From contig NZ_LAJA01000001.1 of the NCBI RefSeq assembly GCF_000970675.1, positions 124,001-188,000 on the forward strand: DNA of 64,000 bases, read 5' to 3'. The first letter of the stretch is position 1, and each line of letters begins with the position of its first letter. The stretch is from Domibacillus tundrae. GTDB taxonomy: Bacteria; Bacillota; Bacilli; Bacillales; Domibacillaceae. The position numbers and the translations under genes are program-made. Shown piece by piece: positions 31,898 through 40,756 of this stretch. The notes below the pieces were generated by a model. It had not been told where the DNA came from. It did no database searches and worked only from the letters and a program-made list of their open reading frames with translations.

Positions 31898-32719
31898 ATG
31901 GATTTTATCACTCTACTAAAAGCAGTTATTCTTGGCCTTGTTGAAGGGCTTACGGAATTTGCTCCGGTCTCGTCCACGGGACACATGATTATTGTCGATG
32001 AGATGTGGCTGCAATCACATCAGTTTTTGGGAAAATATGCGGCTAATACGTTTAAAATTGTCATTCAACTCGGATCGATTTTAGCTGTTGTCGTAATGTT
32101 TCGAAACCGATTTATTGATTTACTGGGTTTGAAAAAAGAAACACGCGGGCAGGAGGGGCGTCTTCGGCTGACACACGTTCTTGTTGGCTTGCTGCCAGCT
32201 GGAATACTAGGTGTTTTGTTTGAAGATTTTATTGATGAACATTTGTTTTCAACAGAAACGGTATTGATTGGTCTTGTTATCGGCGGGTTTTGGATGATTG
32301 CTGCTGATTTGCTCGGACGGAATAAACGGACAGTGGAGACAGTTGATCAAATTACATACAAACAGGCCCTTACTGTCGGGATCATTCAATGCCTATCGCT
32401 TTGGCCGGGCTTTTCACGATCTGGTGCTACGATCTCAGGCGGTGTTATGCTTGGCATGAGCCACCGGGCAGCGGCGGACTTTACCTTTATTATGGCTGTC
32501 CCGATTATGGCTGGAGCCAGTTTCATTTCACTGTTGAAAAATTGGCAGTATTTTACGATGGACGCACTGCCGTTTTTTGTTATTGGCTTTATCAGCGCAT
32601 TCATTTTTGCGCTTATCTCGATTAAATTTTTCTTGAAACTTATTAACCGTGTAAAACTGATTCCATTCGCCATTTATCGAATTGTGCTGGCGGCGGTCAT
32701 TTATTTTATCTTTCTTTAA
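31898..32719 (+). CDS. uppP: Undecaprenyl-diphosphatase UppP (BacA)
   Basis: 273 residues, about seven to eight membrane helices. Active-site blocks are GLVEGLTEFAPVSSTGH near the N-terminus and SRSGATISGG near residue 175. Recycles the C55 lipid carrier for peptidoglycan and other surface polymers and confers bacitracin tolerance. Its own unit with a terminator. Confidence 0.97.
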   Translation: MDFITLLKAVILGLVEGLTEFAPVSSTGHMIIVDEMWLQSHQFLGKYAANTFKIVIQLGSILAVVVMFRNRFIDLLGLKKETRGQEGRLRLTHVLVGLLPAGILGVLFEDFIDEHLFSTETVLIGLVIGGFWMIAADLLGRNKRTVETVDQITYKQALTVGIIQCLSLWPGFSRSGATISGGVMLGMSHRAAADFTFIMAVPIMAGASFISLLKNWQYFTMDALPFFVIGFISAFIFALISIKFFLKLINRVKLIPFAIYRIVLAAVIYFIFL

Positions 32720-32745
32720 ACGGAGACACTTGTCTCCGTTTTTTT
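32718..32745 (+). terminator. Terminator after uppP
   Basis: AAACGGAGACA-CT-TGTCTCCGTTTTTTT, starting at the stop codon. Confidence 0.92.
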
Positions 32746-33209
32746 ATGTGGAATAATTAACTATGCTTGTATAATGCGAGAAAATCGAAAGAAGTGGTAT
32801 GATAGGTTTCATTACGCAGAAGACGTGAACAGCAGAAGAAGCAGCGAAGCGGATTGGCGGAGGGCTGCAAAAAGAAAAACTCGGCGTTCTTTGATTTTTC
32901 GACGTCAAAAAAATTAAATGAAAAGGGCTCGATTCCGATCAATCATATAAGATTTTAGAGGTGTACAATCCTGCGGAAGAGAAAAAGGTATTATATAAGT
33001 TGACCTTATCACTTTTCCTTCTGCTTTTGTGTGAGCGCCGTTTTGGATTGCTGCTGACGATACAGTGCAAGCAATTGCTAAAAATGCAGAAGCAAATATA
33101 AAAGCGGTCATTGACTGAGTTTGATTTAGGGAAAGCGGGCATGATAAAATTACAGCACGAATGGATCCCGCAGGCAGCTGTCTGCGGTTTTTTCACAATG
33201 GAGGTTTAT
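32746..33209 (+). other. Long leader or gene-free region before hflX
   Basis: No convincing gene. A 65-codon frame on the minus strand (33111-32914) starts with a signal-peptide-like stretch, but no ribosome binding site precedes it. In the plus strand, 24 codons ending at 33116 (TVQAIAKNAEANIKAVID) look protein-like but lie behind a stop, so a decayed gene is possible. The region ends in the hairpin at 33168-33193. Confidence 0.4.
33168..33193 (+). terminator. Attenuator-like hairpin in the hflX leader
   Basis: CCGCAG (33168-33173) pairs with CTGCGG (33182-33187) and six T follow. The ribosome binding site of hflX starts seven bases later, with no promoter in between. Confidence 0.65.
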
Positions 33210-34478
33210 ATGAACGAAACAAAAATCGAACAGTTAAAAGGAATTACAGCCGGTGTCAATACGGACAATGGCGACGACTTTCTTTATTCAATGGAAGAAT
33301 TGAAGAATTTGGCCGAAGCGTGCGGCATTGATGTGAAAGGTGAGCTGACACAAAATTTGCCGCGTGTCCATTCGGCGCTTTATATGGGAACCGGGAAAGT
33401 AGAGGAATTGAAAAACCTTGCTGAACAGATGGAAGCGGACGTTGTCATTTTTGACAGCGAACTGTCGCCGTCGCAAATTCGTAACCTTGAAAAAGAACTC
33501 GACTGCGAAGTCATTGACCGGACGATGCTCATTTTAGACATTTTTGGCCGGCGTGCAAAAACGAAAGAAGCGCAGCTGCAAGTGGAGATGGCAAGGCTTC
33601 AGTACATGCTGCCGCGTCTTGTCGGCACGTATGTGGCCCTTGGACGGCAGGGGGGCGGATCAGGTTTTAAAAACCGTGGTGCCGGTGAAACAAAGCTCGA
33701 GCTCGACCGCCGGAAAATCGAATCGAAAATATCCTATTTGCGCAAAGAACTGGCAAAAATTTCTGAACAGCGGACGGTGCAGCGCAGACAACGGCAAAAA
33801 AATAATATGCCTGTTGCCGCGCTTGTCGGTTATACGAATGCAGGGAAATCGACGGTCATGAATGCGATGCTCCAGACACATGGCGGAGACGGAGCGGAAG
33901 TATTTGAAAAAGATATGCTGTTTGCGACACTTGATACATCCGTCCGCAGTATCGAGCTGCCAGATAAAAAAGAATTTTTGCTTGCCGATACCGTTGGATT
34001 CGTTAACAAGCTGCCTCACCATCTTGTTAAAGCGTTTCGTTCAACACTTGAAGAAGCGGCGGAAGCAGATGTGCTTGTCCATGTGATTGACGTATCAAGT
34101 TCTCAGTTTGAGACGATGATGGACATTACCGAAAAAACACTCGCCGATATTGGCGCAAAAAACATGCCGGTTATTTACGCGTACAATAAAGCCGATCTTG
34201 CTGGCATTGAGTATCCGGAAGCAGCCGGTGATTCGGTTTATTTATCCGCAAAAGAGCGGGCCGGTATTACGGAGCTGACCGATGTGCTGAAGCGTCATTT
34301 ATTTAAAGACTACGTTCGCGCTACATTGCTTATTCCGTTTGATGAAGGGGAGGTGGTTTCTTATTTTAATGAACATACCGCCGTTCTTAAAACGGAATAC
34401 GAGGAAAATGGGACGAAGCTGACGGTAGAGTGCAATCAGGCAGATTATGAAAAATACAAGTCATTTGTTGTGAAATAA
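33210..34478 (+). CDS. hflX: GTPase HflX
   Basis: 422 residues. N-terminal HflX domain with the glycine-rich segment GRQGGGSGFKNRGAGETKLE, a coiled linker, then a GTPase domain: G1 GYTNAGKST near residue 205, G3 DTVGF, G4 NKAD. A ribosome-associated GTPase that splits stalled or antibiotic-bound 70S ribosomes. GGAGG lies five bases before ATG 33210. The frame stays open upstream through the terminator hairpin to an ATG at 33141, so a 23-residue N-terminal extension is conceivable but less likely. Confidence 0.95.
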   Translation: MNETKIEQLKGITAGVNTDNGDDFLYSMEELKNLAEACGIDVKGELTQNLPRVHSALYMGTGKVEELKNLAEQMEADVVIFDSELSPSQIRNLEKELDCEVIDRTMLILDIFGRRAKTKEAQLQVEMARLQYMLPRLVGTYVALGRQGGGSGFKNRGAGETKLELDRRKIESKISYLRKELAKISEQRTVQRRQRQKNNMPVAALVGYTNAGKSTVMNAMLQTHGGDGAEVFEKDMLFATLDTSVRSIELPDKKEFLLADTVGFVNKLPHHLVKAFRSTLEEAAEADVLVHVIDVSSSQFETMMDITEKTLADIGAKNMPVIYAYNKADLAGIEYPEAAGDSVYLSAKERAGITELTDVLKRHLFKDYVRATLLIPFDEGEVVSYFNEHTAVLKTEYEENGTKLTVECNQADYEKYKSFVVK

Positions 34479-34539
34479 TGAACCAGTACGTCTTTTGAGT
34501 GCTTTTGTGAGTGTAAAGAAAATAAAAGGTGATATGTTA

Positions 34540-34585
34540 GGCAGCAAGAGTCCTGTTTTCATACAGGATTTTGCTGCCTATTTTT
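34540..34585 (+). terminator. Terminator after hflX
   Basis: GGCAGCAAGAGTCCTGT pairs with ACAGGATTTTGCTGCC (few mismatches); T-rich stretch follows. Confidence 0.8.
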
Positions 34586-34784
34586 GGGTGCAGCCACTTT
34601 CGGATATAGGAAAAGGAAATTACTTCACGAACGGAGCTCTTTTTAGAAGAAGGGGTATAAGTAAAAATTTTCTTATTTGTCCTTCAAGAACTTTTTTTGA
34701 ATATTACAATAAAGATTTTAAAAAAACAAAAGCAATATTTTAAAAATATAACCTTTATTAATGCGTTATCATTATTTCATGAAC

Positions 34785-34798
34785 TGAAAACGCTTTCT
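34785..34798. promoter_or_regulatory. cre site (CcpA) upstream of the catabolic cluster
   Basis: TGAAAACGCTTTCT fits the cre consensus TGAAARCGYTTTCW exactly. It lies 54 bases before the first gene of the cluster, within otherwise AT-rich sequence (34586-34836) that holds no gene. Confidence 0.8.
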
Positions 34799-34851
34799 TA
34801 ATATAAGCATTCATTTTGATAAACACCTATTTAGAAAGAGGAGGATTTTAT

Positions 34852-35307
34852 ATGGAAGGAAAAGGAAAGATTTCTTTGCCGGCAAGTGTTGAACAATCAT
34901 GGGATGTGCTGATGGATCCCGAGGCATTAAAAAATAGTATCATGGGCTGTAAAAAACTTGATGTGATAGCAGAAAATAAATATGAGGCAGACATTTCAAT
35001 GGGAGTAGCTGCTGTAAAAGGGGATTACTTCTCAACGATTGAATTAACAAATATTCAAAAGCCAGAAAGCTACCGAATGATTATTAAAGGGGATGGAGCT
35101 TCAGGGAGCATTGAAGCGATTGCGGATGTAAGCCTGGAAGCAGTAGATGAAACAAAAACGATTCTTCATTACTCATATGAAGCAGAAGTTGGCGGGAAAG
35201 TGGCAATGGTTGGCCAGCGTATGCTTGGCGGAGTTGCAAAGCTTGTGATTAAAGATTTCTTTAAGAAATTTGAAAAAGAATTAAAAAAAGTAGAGTCAAG
35301 TCGCTAA
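34852..35307 (+). CDS. CoxG-like SRPBCC family protein
   Basis: 151 residues. The start KGKISLPASVEQSWDVLMDPEALKNSIMGCKKLD is typical of the carbon monoxide dehydrogenase subunit G (CoxG) family, with an START/SRPBCC fold and a hydrophobic pocket. In CO oxidisers CoxG tethers the Mo enzyme to the membrane; many homologues occur beside other molybdenum hydroxylases, as here. GAGGAGG precedes ATG 34852. First gene of a three-gene unit behind a cre site. The family-specific C-terminal membrane anchor is absent. Confidence 0.85.
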   Translation: MEGKGKISLPASVEQSWDVLMDPEALKNSIMGCKKLDVIAENKYEADISMGVAAVKGDYFSTIELTNIQKPESYRMIIKGDGASGSIEAIADVSLEAVDETKTILHYSYEAEVGGKVAMVGQRMLGGVAKLVIKDFFKKFEKELKKVESSR

Positions 35308-35343
35308 TTATTATATCAATCGGCAGAAAGGGGCGCTTTTTGA

Positions 35344-36906
35344 ATGAAATTAGGAACAATGTTGAATTTTGCTGTTAAAAGATATCCAGACCATGTCGCT
35401 TTAGTTCAAGATGACAAATCTTACACGTATACTCAATTAAATGCAGAGGCGGAGAAGGTGGCGGCTTCTCTGCAGCACATGAACATTCAAAAACAGGATC
35501 GCGTTGTTGTTATATTGAAGAATCGAATTGAAAATATCATGATTTATTGGGCGTTGCAAAAAATTGGCGCTATTTATACGCCATTGAACCACCGTTTATC
35601 TGCAAAAGAAGTGGAATACTGTGTAAGTGACGCTGAAGCGAAAGCGGTTGTATATGAAGCAGCGAGCCGGGCTTCTGTACTTGGCGCAAACTTAAAAGAT
35701 AAACCGATTTTGATCGGGATTGAAGACGGGGACGGTGTGGACATTTCTTATCCGGAACTGGTAGAAAAAAGCCCGGGGAGCTACGAAAAACCAGATCTAG
35801 ATGAAGATGATATTTCGCTCATGCTTTACACATCAGGAACAACAGGGCGTCCAAAAGGGGTTCCGAGAACTCACCGCAATGAATACGCGGCAGCGATGGC
35901 ACACATTGTTCAAAACCAATACCAACTATGGGAAAGCACTCTTGGGGTCATGCCGCTTTACCATACAATGGGTGTGCGTTCGCTTCTTTCAATGACATTC
36001 TTAAATGGAAAGTTTGCCCTTCTGCCAGACTTTGATTCAAGAGATGCGTTATCGATTGTAGAAAAAGAGAAAGTCACGTCTTTATATTTAGTTCCTACTC
36101 TTTACCACGATATGTTAAATCACGCTGAATTTCATAATTATAACCTTTCAAGCCTTAAAAAAATTGGCTACGCGGGTGCAGCGATGACAACGACACTCGC
36201 TAACCAGTGTGTAGAGTTATTAAAACCGGACATTTTTGTGAATCATTATGGCAGTACGGAAGTATACACATTCACGATTTGCCCTGATGTACACAGCAAG
36301 CCTGGAAGTGCAGGGAAACCGGGAATTCATCAAGAAATCCGTTTAGTAAAACCTGATCCGGATGGTCTTTCTACCCCTGATGATGTTGTCGAAATAAAAG
36401 AACCTGGTGAAATTATCGTAAACCTGGAATCCATCGAAGCGTTTAAAGGGTATTGGAACCGTCCGGACGCGACAAGTAAAGCCATTCGAGGTGGCTGGTA
36501 TTTCACAGGTGATATCGGTTTTCTTGATGAAGACGGGGATTTATTCGTCGTCGGCCGTGTAGATGATATGGTTATTTCTGGAGGGGAAAACATTCATCCA
36601 CTTGAAGTGGAAGATTGTCTCGCGCAACATCCGAAAGTATTGGAAGCAACAGTTATTGGGGAACCAGACGGTCGCTGGGGACAAATTGTTTCCGCGTATA
36701 TTATTCCGAAAGATCCTACTGTAACGGCACAGGAGTTGGATGAGTTTTGTAAAAACCATCCCAACATGTCGAATTTCAAAAGACCTCGTAAATATACATT
36801 TGTAAAAGAAATACCAAAAAGCCCAGTCGGCAAAATTTTACGCAGAAAATTGCGCGATGGGGAGTTTGTAGAAGTGAATGATTCAAATGAAGCAGTCAGC
36901 CAATAA
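35344..36906 (+). CDS. Acyl/aryl-CoA synthetase (AMP-forming)
   Basis: 520 residues, ANL superfamily. The AMP-binding P-loop is YTSGTTGRPKG near residue 165; further core motifs are YGSTEVYTF, GWYFTGDIGFLDEDGDLFVVGR and the C-terminal catalytic Lys in PKSPVGKILRRKL. The enzyme activates a carboxylic acid to its CoA thioester. The neighbouring BenE permeases and hydratase suggest an aromatic or alicyclic acid, but the sequence does not define the substrate. It is 36 bases after the CoxG-like gene. Confidence 0.88.
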   Translation: MKLGTMLNFAVKRYPDHVALVQDDKSYTYTQLNAEAEKVAASLQHMNIQKQDRVVVILKNRIENIMIYWALQKIGAIYTPLNHRLSAKEVEYCVSDAEAKAVVYEAASRASVLGANLKDKPILIGIEDGDGVDISYPELVEKSPGSYEKPDLDEDDISLMLYTSGTTGRPKGVPRTHRNEYAAAMAHIVQNQYQLWESTLGVMPLYHTMGVRSLLSMTFLNGKFALLPDFDSRDALSIVEKEKVTSLYLVPTLYHDMLNHAEFHNYNLSSLKKIGYAGAAMTTTLANQCVELLKPDIFVNHYGSTEVYTFTICPDVHSKPGSAGKPGIHQEIRLVKPDPDGLSTPDDVVEIKEPGEIIVNLESIEAFKGYWNRPDATSKAIRGGWYFTGDIGFLDEDGDLFVVGRVDDMVISGGENIHPLEVEDCLAQHPKVLEATVIGEPDGRWGQIVSAYIIPKDPTVTAQELDEFCKNHPNMSNFKRPRKYTFVKEIPKSPVGKILRRKLRDGEFVEVNDSNEAVSQ

Positions 36907-36934
36907 AATTTAATTTCAAATGGGGGACGAAAAA

Positions 36935-37726
36935 ATGTCGGTTACGGAACAAACATACGACCATATTCGAATTGAGAAAAACGCAGAAAAGAAAACAGCA
37001 GAGATTATCTTTGACCGCCCGGAGAAAATGAACTACATCAGCATGGCAGGGAGAGACCAGCTCGGCGGCATTTTTGATCTGCTAAATGCAGATGATGATG
37101 TTCGTGTTATCATCCTAAAAGGAGCAGGTGACGTTTGTTTCTGTGCCGGAGGAAGCATTCCGGAATTCATGACGACACATCAGGAAAAATTATCTCATTT
37201 AGCGGATAATGTAGCGGCACCTGAGCGTTCGCCGAAGCCGGTTATCGCGCAGCTGCAGGGGTATACATTTGGCGTTGGCCTGGAGCTTGCGATGGCGTGT
37301 GATTTCCGAATCGCAGCGGAAGACACGCTGATGGCGCTGCCGGAAATGAACCTGGGGATGATTCCGGGAAGCGGCGGCACACAGCGTATCGCGAAGACTG
37401 TAGGATTAACACGTGCGAAAGATATGATTATGCGCGCGCGCAAAATTCCGGCGGATGAAGCCTACCAATGGGGCCTTATCACGAAGGTTGTATCGAAAGC
37501 AGACCTTCAGGCAACAGTGGATGCGCTGGCGGAGGAACTTGTTCAATTCTCGCCTGTGGCACAGCGTGTAGCGAAAGAAGTCTTGAATGCATCGGAAGAA
37601 AGCCCGCTCAGCGCCGGCCTGAAAATTGAAGGAAAAGCATACGGCCTTCTCCGCACAACAGAAGATTTTAAAGAAGGCGTAGATGCGTTTGTTGAGAAAC
37701 GCAAGCCTGTTTTCAAGGGCAGATAA
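36935..37726 (+). CDS. Enoyl-CoA hydratase/isomerase family protein, copy 1
   Basis: 263 residues, crotonase fold. Oxyanion-hole region FCAGGSIPEF; both catalytic glutamates of true hydratases are present, Glu117 (GVGLELAMACD) and Glu137 (LPEMNLGMIPGSGGTQR). It differs from copy 2 (47096-47887) by only six residues, and most of the DNA is identical. ATG 36935 follows GGGGGA. It ends the coxG-ligase-hydratase unit; a hairpin follows at 37737. Confidence 0.9.
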   Translation: MSVTEQTYDHIRIEKNAEKKTAEIIFDRPEKMNYISMAGRDQLGGIFDLLNADDDVRVIILKGAGDVCFCAGGSIPEFMTTHQEKLSHLADNVAAPERSPKPVIAQLQGYTFGVGLELAMACDFRIAAEDTLMALPEMNLGMIPGSGGTQRIAKTVGLTRAKDMIMRARKIPADEAYQWGLITKVVSKADLQATVDALAEELVQFSPVAQRVAKEVLNASEESPLSAGLKIEGKAYGLLRTTEDFKEGVDAFVEKRKPVFKGR

Positions 37727-37736
37727 TGTTGAATGA

Positions 37737-37768
37737 ATTCACCGGTAAGATTTTATCGGTGAATTTCA
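37737..37768 (+). terminator. Terminator after hydratase copy 1
   Basis: AATTCACCG ... CGGTGAATTT hairpin followed by a T-rich tail. Confidence 0.7.
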
Positions 37769-37803
37769 TTGCTAATAAAATTCCCATAAAACAGCACAGA
37801 TAA

Positions 37804-37833
37804 TTGAAAGCGTATTCAAAAAGAGGATTATAG
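37804..37833 (+). promoter_or_regulatory. Promoter of the permease pair with overlapping cre-like site
   Basis: -35 TTGAAA (37804-37809) and -10 TTATAG (37828-37833), 18-base spacer. TGAAAGCGTATTCA (37805-37818) covers the -35 and fits the cre consensus with one mismatch. Confidence 0.6.
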
Positions 37834-37856
37834 TTAGGTCAGAGGAGGCGTTAAAA

Positions 37857-39134
37857 ATGGGAATGGGTATTGAAAGAGGAACAGATGTTAAACAAAATTT
37901 CAAGGATTTTTTCAGTAATTTAACTCCAGCTGCTCTTGGAACGGGTCTGGTGGCAGCACTATTTAGCATTATGGGGCCGGGCCTGATTGTTATGAATGCA
38001 GCAAAAACGGGAAATCTGCCTATTGAGCATGCCGTTTCATGGCTGTTTATTATTTATGTGGCCGGAGGGATGTTTACTCTTTTCTTATCGTTCCGCTACC
38101 GTCTGCCGATTGTAGTTGCATACAGTATACCGGGAGCCATCTTAGTAGGAAATGCTCTAAATCACATAACACTTAATGAAGCCGTCGGTGCATTTATCGT
38201 GTCCGGGTTAGTGGTTACAGTTCTAGGCCTTTCGGGGGTAGTAAAAAGAGTGATCGAACATATCCCTCTTCCCGTTATGCTTGGGATGATTGCCGGCATT
38301 CTTCTTTCATTTGGCATTAAAGCCATTCAAGCTGTCGTGGAGGCTCCGGCTGTTGCGGGCAGTACCTTTGCTGTGTTTTTCCTTTTGATGGCAATGAAAG
38401 GTTTATCCAAAAAATTCCCCCCAATCTTAGGTGCAGTGATCGTTGGTGGAATCGTCGCTACAGCACTTGGCCAAACGAACTGGGGAGCAATTGAGCCAGC
38501 ACTTGCTCAGCCTGTATTTGTTATGCCGCATTTTAGTATGCAGGCAATTTTAGAGCTATCATTACCTTTAATTATTCTTATTGTTGGTGTTCAAAACATG
38601 CAGGCTGTCGGTGTCCTCTATGCAACAGGATATAAGCCACCTATCAACGCCATGTTTACTCTTCCAGGTGTCGGGACAATCGTAAACTCTTTATTTGGCG
38701 GACATCCAACTGTTATTGCAGGCCCGAGTACGGCAATGGTTTCGAGTGATGCTTCTGGAGAAGATAAAAACTTGAGATTTGTAGCTTCAGCTGTTGATGG
38801 AATCATTTGGATTTGTTTTGGAATGGTAGCAAGTATTGTAATAGCCATTTCAACCGCTGTACCGGCGCAATTGCTTTCTGTACTCGGTGGTCTGGCGATT
38901 TTTTCCGTGTTTATCAGTACATTTGCCGGAGCTTTCAACGGAAAATTTAAAAATGGAGCAATGGTAGCGTTTTTGATTGCTATTTCCAATGTTACAGTAT
39001 TTTCTGTTGGTTCAGCTTTTTGGGCGTTATTAGTAGGATTTGTCGTCTCGTTATTGCTTGACCGTGATGACTACAAGAAGACAGCCGCTGAAAAAGGGGA
39101 AGCTGATGAAAGCAAAAAAGCAGTTACTGCATGA
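37857..39134 (+). CDS. BenE-type permease, copy 1 (benzoate/H+ symporter family)
   Basis: 425 residues, about twelve membrane helices. The pattern AYSIPGA in helix 3, PLPVMLGMIAG, and GHPTVIAGPSTAM in the second half fits the BenE family, whose known members import benzoate with protons. The related second copy follows 113 bases later; they align throughout but have diverged clearly. GAGGAGG precedes the ATG. The substrate is inferred from family and context only. Confidence 0.82.
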   Translation: MGMGIERGTDVKQNFKDFFSNLTPAALGTGLVAALFSIMGPGLIVMNAAKTGNLPIEHAVSWLFIIYVAGGMFTLFLSFRYRLPIVVAYSIPGAILVGNALNHITLNEAVGAFIVSGLVVTVLGLSGVVKRVIEHIPLPVMLGMIAGILLSFGIKAIQAVVEAPAVAGSTFAVFFLLMAMKGLSKKFPPILGAVIVGGIVATALGQTNWGAIEPALAQPVFVMPHFSMQAILELSLPLIILIVGVQNMQAVGVLYATGYKPPINAMFTLPGVGTIVNSLFGGHPTVIAGPSTAMVSSDASGEDKNLRFVASAVDGIIWICFGMVASIVIAISTAVPAQLLSVLGGLAIFSVFISTFAGAFNGKFKNGAMVAFLIAISNVTVFSVGSAFWALLVGFVVSLLLDRDDYKKTAAEKGEADESKKAVTA

Positions 39135-39247
39135 GGGATATTTGTTTCGTAATTGGATACTGAATAGATTTTAAATCCAATTCACTGTTTGTTCGTCTTC
39201 GTCATGTTTATTGAAAATCGTGGTGGAGGACAAAGGGGGAGAAGGGG

Positions 39248-40498
39248 ATGCAAACTAGCAATATCCCGGACAAAGAGCAAAAAGTTTCAAGCTGCTTTAA
39301 TATGAACACAATTAGTGCAGGAGCTCTGGCAGCCATTTTTGGCTGTACAGGCCCTGCATTAATCATCATCAACGGAGCAGCAAACGGGGGATTAACGGAA
39401 ATACAGACCATTTCATGGTTGTTTTCTGTCTATTTTTTTGGTGGTGTGATTGGAATCATTCTTTCTCTTAAACATAAAATACCAGTTGCCGGTGCTTATT
39501 CAATTCCTGGAGCAGTGCTTGTTGCTGGTTCACTGTCAAATTTCACGTTAAGTGAAGCTGCCGGTGCGTACCTATCGGCAGGAATTATTGTCTTATTATT
39601 AGGGATTACGGGTGCTATTGGAAAAGTAATGATGTGGATACCATTTCCGATTGTGATGGCGATGATCGTTGGGGCAATGATCAGTTTTGGCACGGAGATG
39701 ATTACATCAATTGAGCATTCCCCTATCATTGCCGGCTCAGCTATACTCGTGTATCTTTTTTCGTCTCATTACATAAAAAAATTCCCTCCTATTTTAATGT
39801 CATTAATCGTTGTTATTATATTAGCAACAACGATGGGGCAATTTCAGGTGCAAGCTTCGGAATCTCATTTTATTCTTCCGCAGCTTATGATCCCATCTTT
39901 CAATATTGATGCCATTGTTTCGATTGGCATTCCACTTTCCCTTTTAGTTATAGGGGCTGAAAATGCTCAGGCAATTGGTGTTCTGAAGGCGCAGGGATAT
40001 AAACCACCAGTTAATAAGATGACGATTTTTAGTGGGATAGGCGGGATTGTGACCGCCTTTTTTGGCGGACATAATGCCAATATCGCGGGAGCCATGACAG
40101 CGATTTGTTCTTCTAAAGAGGCTGGTCCGAAACAGGGAAGGTATGCGGCAGTCATTGTATGTGGTTTGTTATTTGTTGCCTTTGGGGTATTCGCGGGCAT
40201 TATCCTGCCATACGTTATCGCTATGCCCAAAGTGTTAATTGGAACGATAGCTGGATTGGCTATGATCGGTGTTCTGTTAAGTTCACTGCAAAATGCCTTT
40301 TCTGCGCCGCAATTTCAGGTAGGATCATTTTTCTCACTTGTTATTGCGATGTCAGGTGTTGATTTTTTTGATGTAAGCTCTCCTTTTTGGGCCATATTGG
40401 GTGGAGTGGCTGTTTCTTTAATTATGGAGAAAGCGGATTTCAAAACAATTCGTCATCAGCAAGGTGAAAATGATAACGATTCAGAAATACCTGCGTAA
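39248..40498 (+). CDS. BenE-type permease, copy 2
   Basis: 416 residues, same family as copy 1: CTGPALIIINGAANGG, GAYSIPGAVLVAG, GGHNANIAGAMTAI. The first helix starts after a short charged head. Two paralogous importers side by side suggest either two related substrates or different affinities. Followed by a long hairpin at 40528. Confidence 0.82.
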   Translation: MQTSNIPDKEQKVSSCFNMNTISAGALAAIFGCTGPALIIINGAANGGLTEIQTISWLFSVYFFGGVIGIILSLKHKIPVAGAYSIPGAVLVAGSLSNFTLSEAAGAYLSAGIIVLLLGITGAIGKVMMWIPFPIVMAMIVGAMISFGTEMITSIEHSPIIAGSAILVYLFSSHYIKKFPPILMSLIVVIILATTMGQFQVQASESHFILPQLMIPSFNIDAIVSIGIPLSLLVIGAENAQAIGVLKAQGYKPPVNKMTIFSGIGGIVTAFFGGHNANIAGAMTAICSSKEAGPKQGRYAAVIVCGLLFVAFGVFAGIILPYVIAMPKVLIGTIAGLAMIGVLLSSLQNAFSAPQFQVGSFFSLVIAMSGVDFFDVSSPFWAILGGVAVSLIMEKADFKTIRHQQGENDNDSEIPA

Positions 40499-40527
40499 AG
40501 CGAGCAGGTTTTATTTTCGTATTAAAA

Positions 40528-40585
40528 ACAAAGAGCTGTTTTACAAGCTGACTAAACATTGGTTTGTAAGCCAGTTCTTTTCATT
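40528..40585 (+). terminator. Terminator after the permease pair
   Basis: AAAGAGCTG pairs with CAGTTCTTT, and TTACAA pairs with TTGTAA inside; T-rich tail. Confidence 0.6.
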
Positions 40586-40756
40586 TTGACAAATTGTCTT
40601 GAGGATATTATATTTATATATTGATAATCATTCATGTTGATTTGATAAATATTTATAGAAAGTTCCTTAAAATTTTAAAACTCAAGACTAGTTTGTTTTT
40701 TTATAATGAAGCTACTTTAAATAAAAATATCCGGCAGGCAGGGGTTGAGAGAGACA

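Noticed and set aside
32914-33111. Minus-strand 65-codon frame with signal-peptide-like start
   Set aside because: No Shine-Dalgarno sequence and no protein-like second half; lies in the hflX leader.
34586-34851. Sigma-54 promoter for the catabolic cluster
   Set aside because: I looked for TGGCAC-N5-TTGC before each unit because rpoN is in the window; no convincing match was seen.
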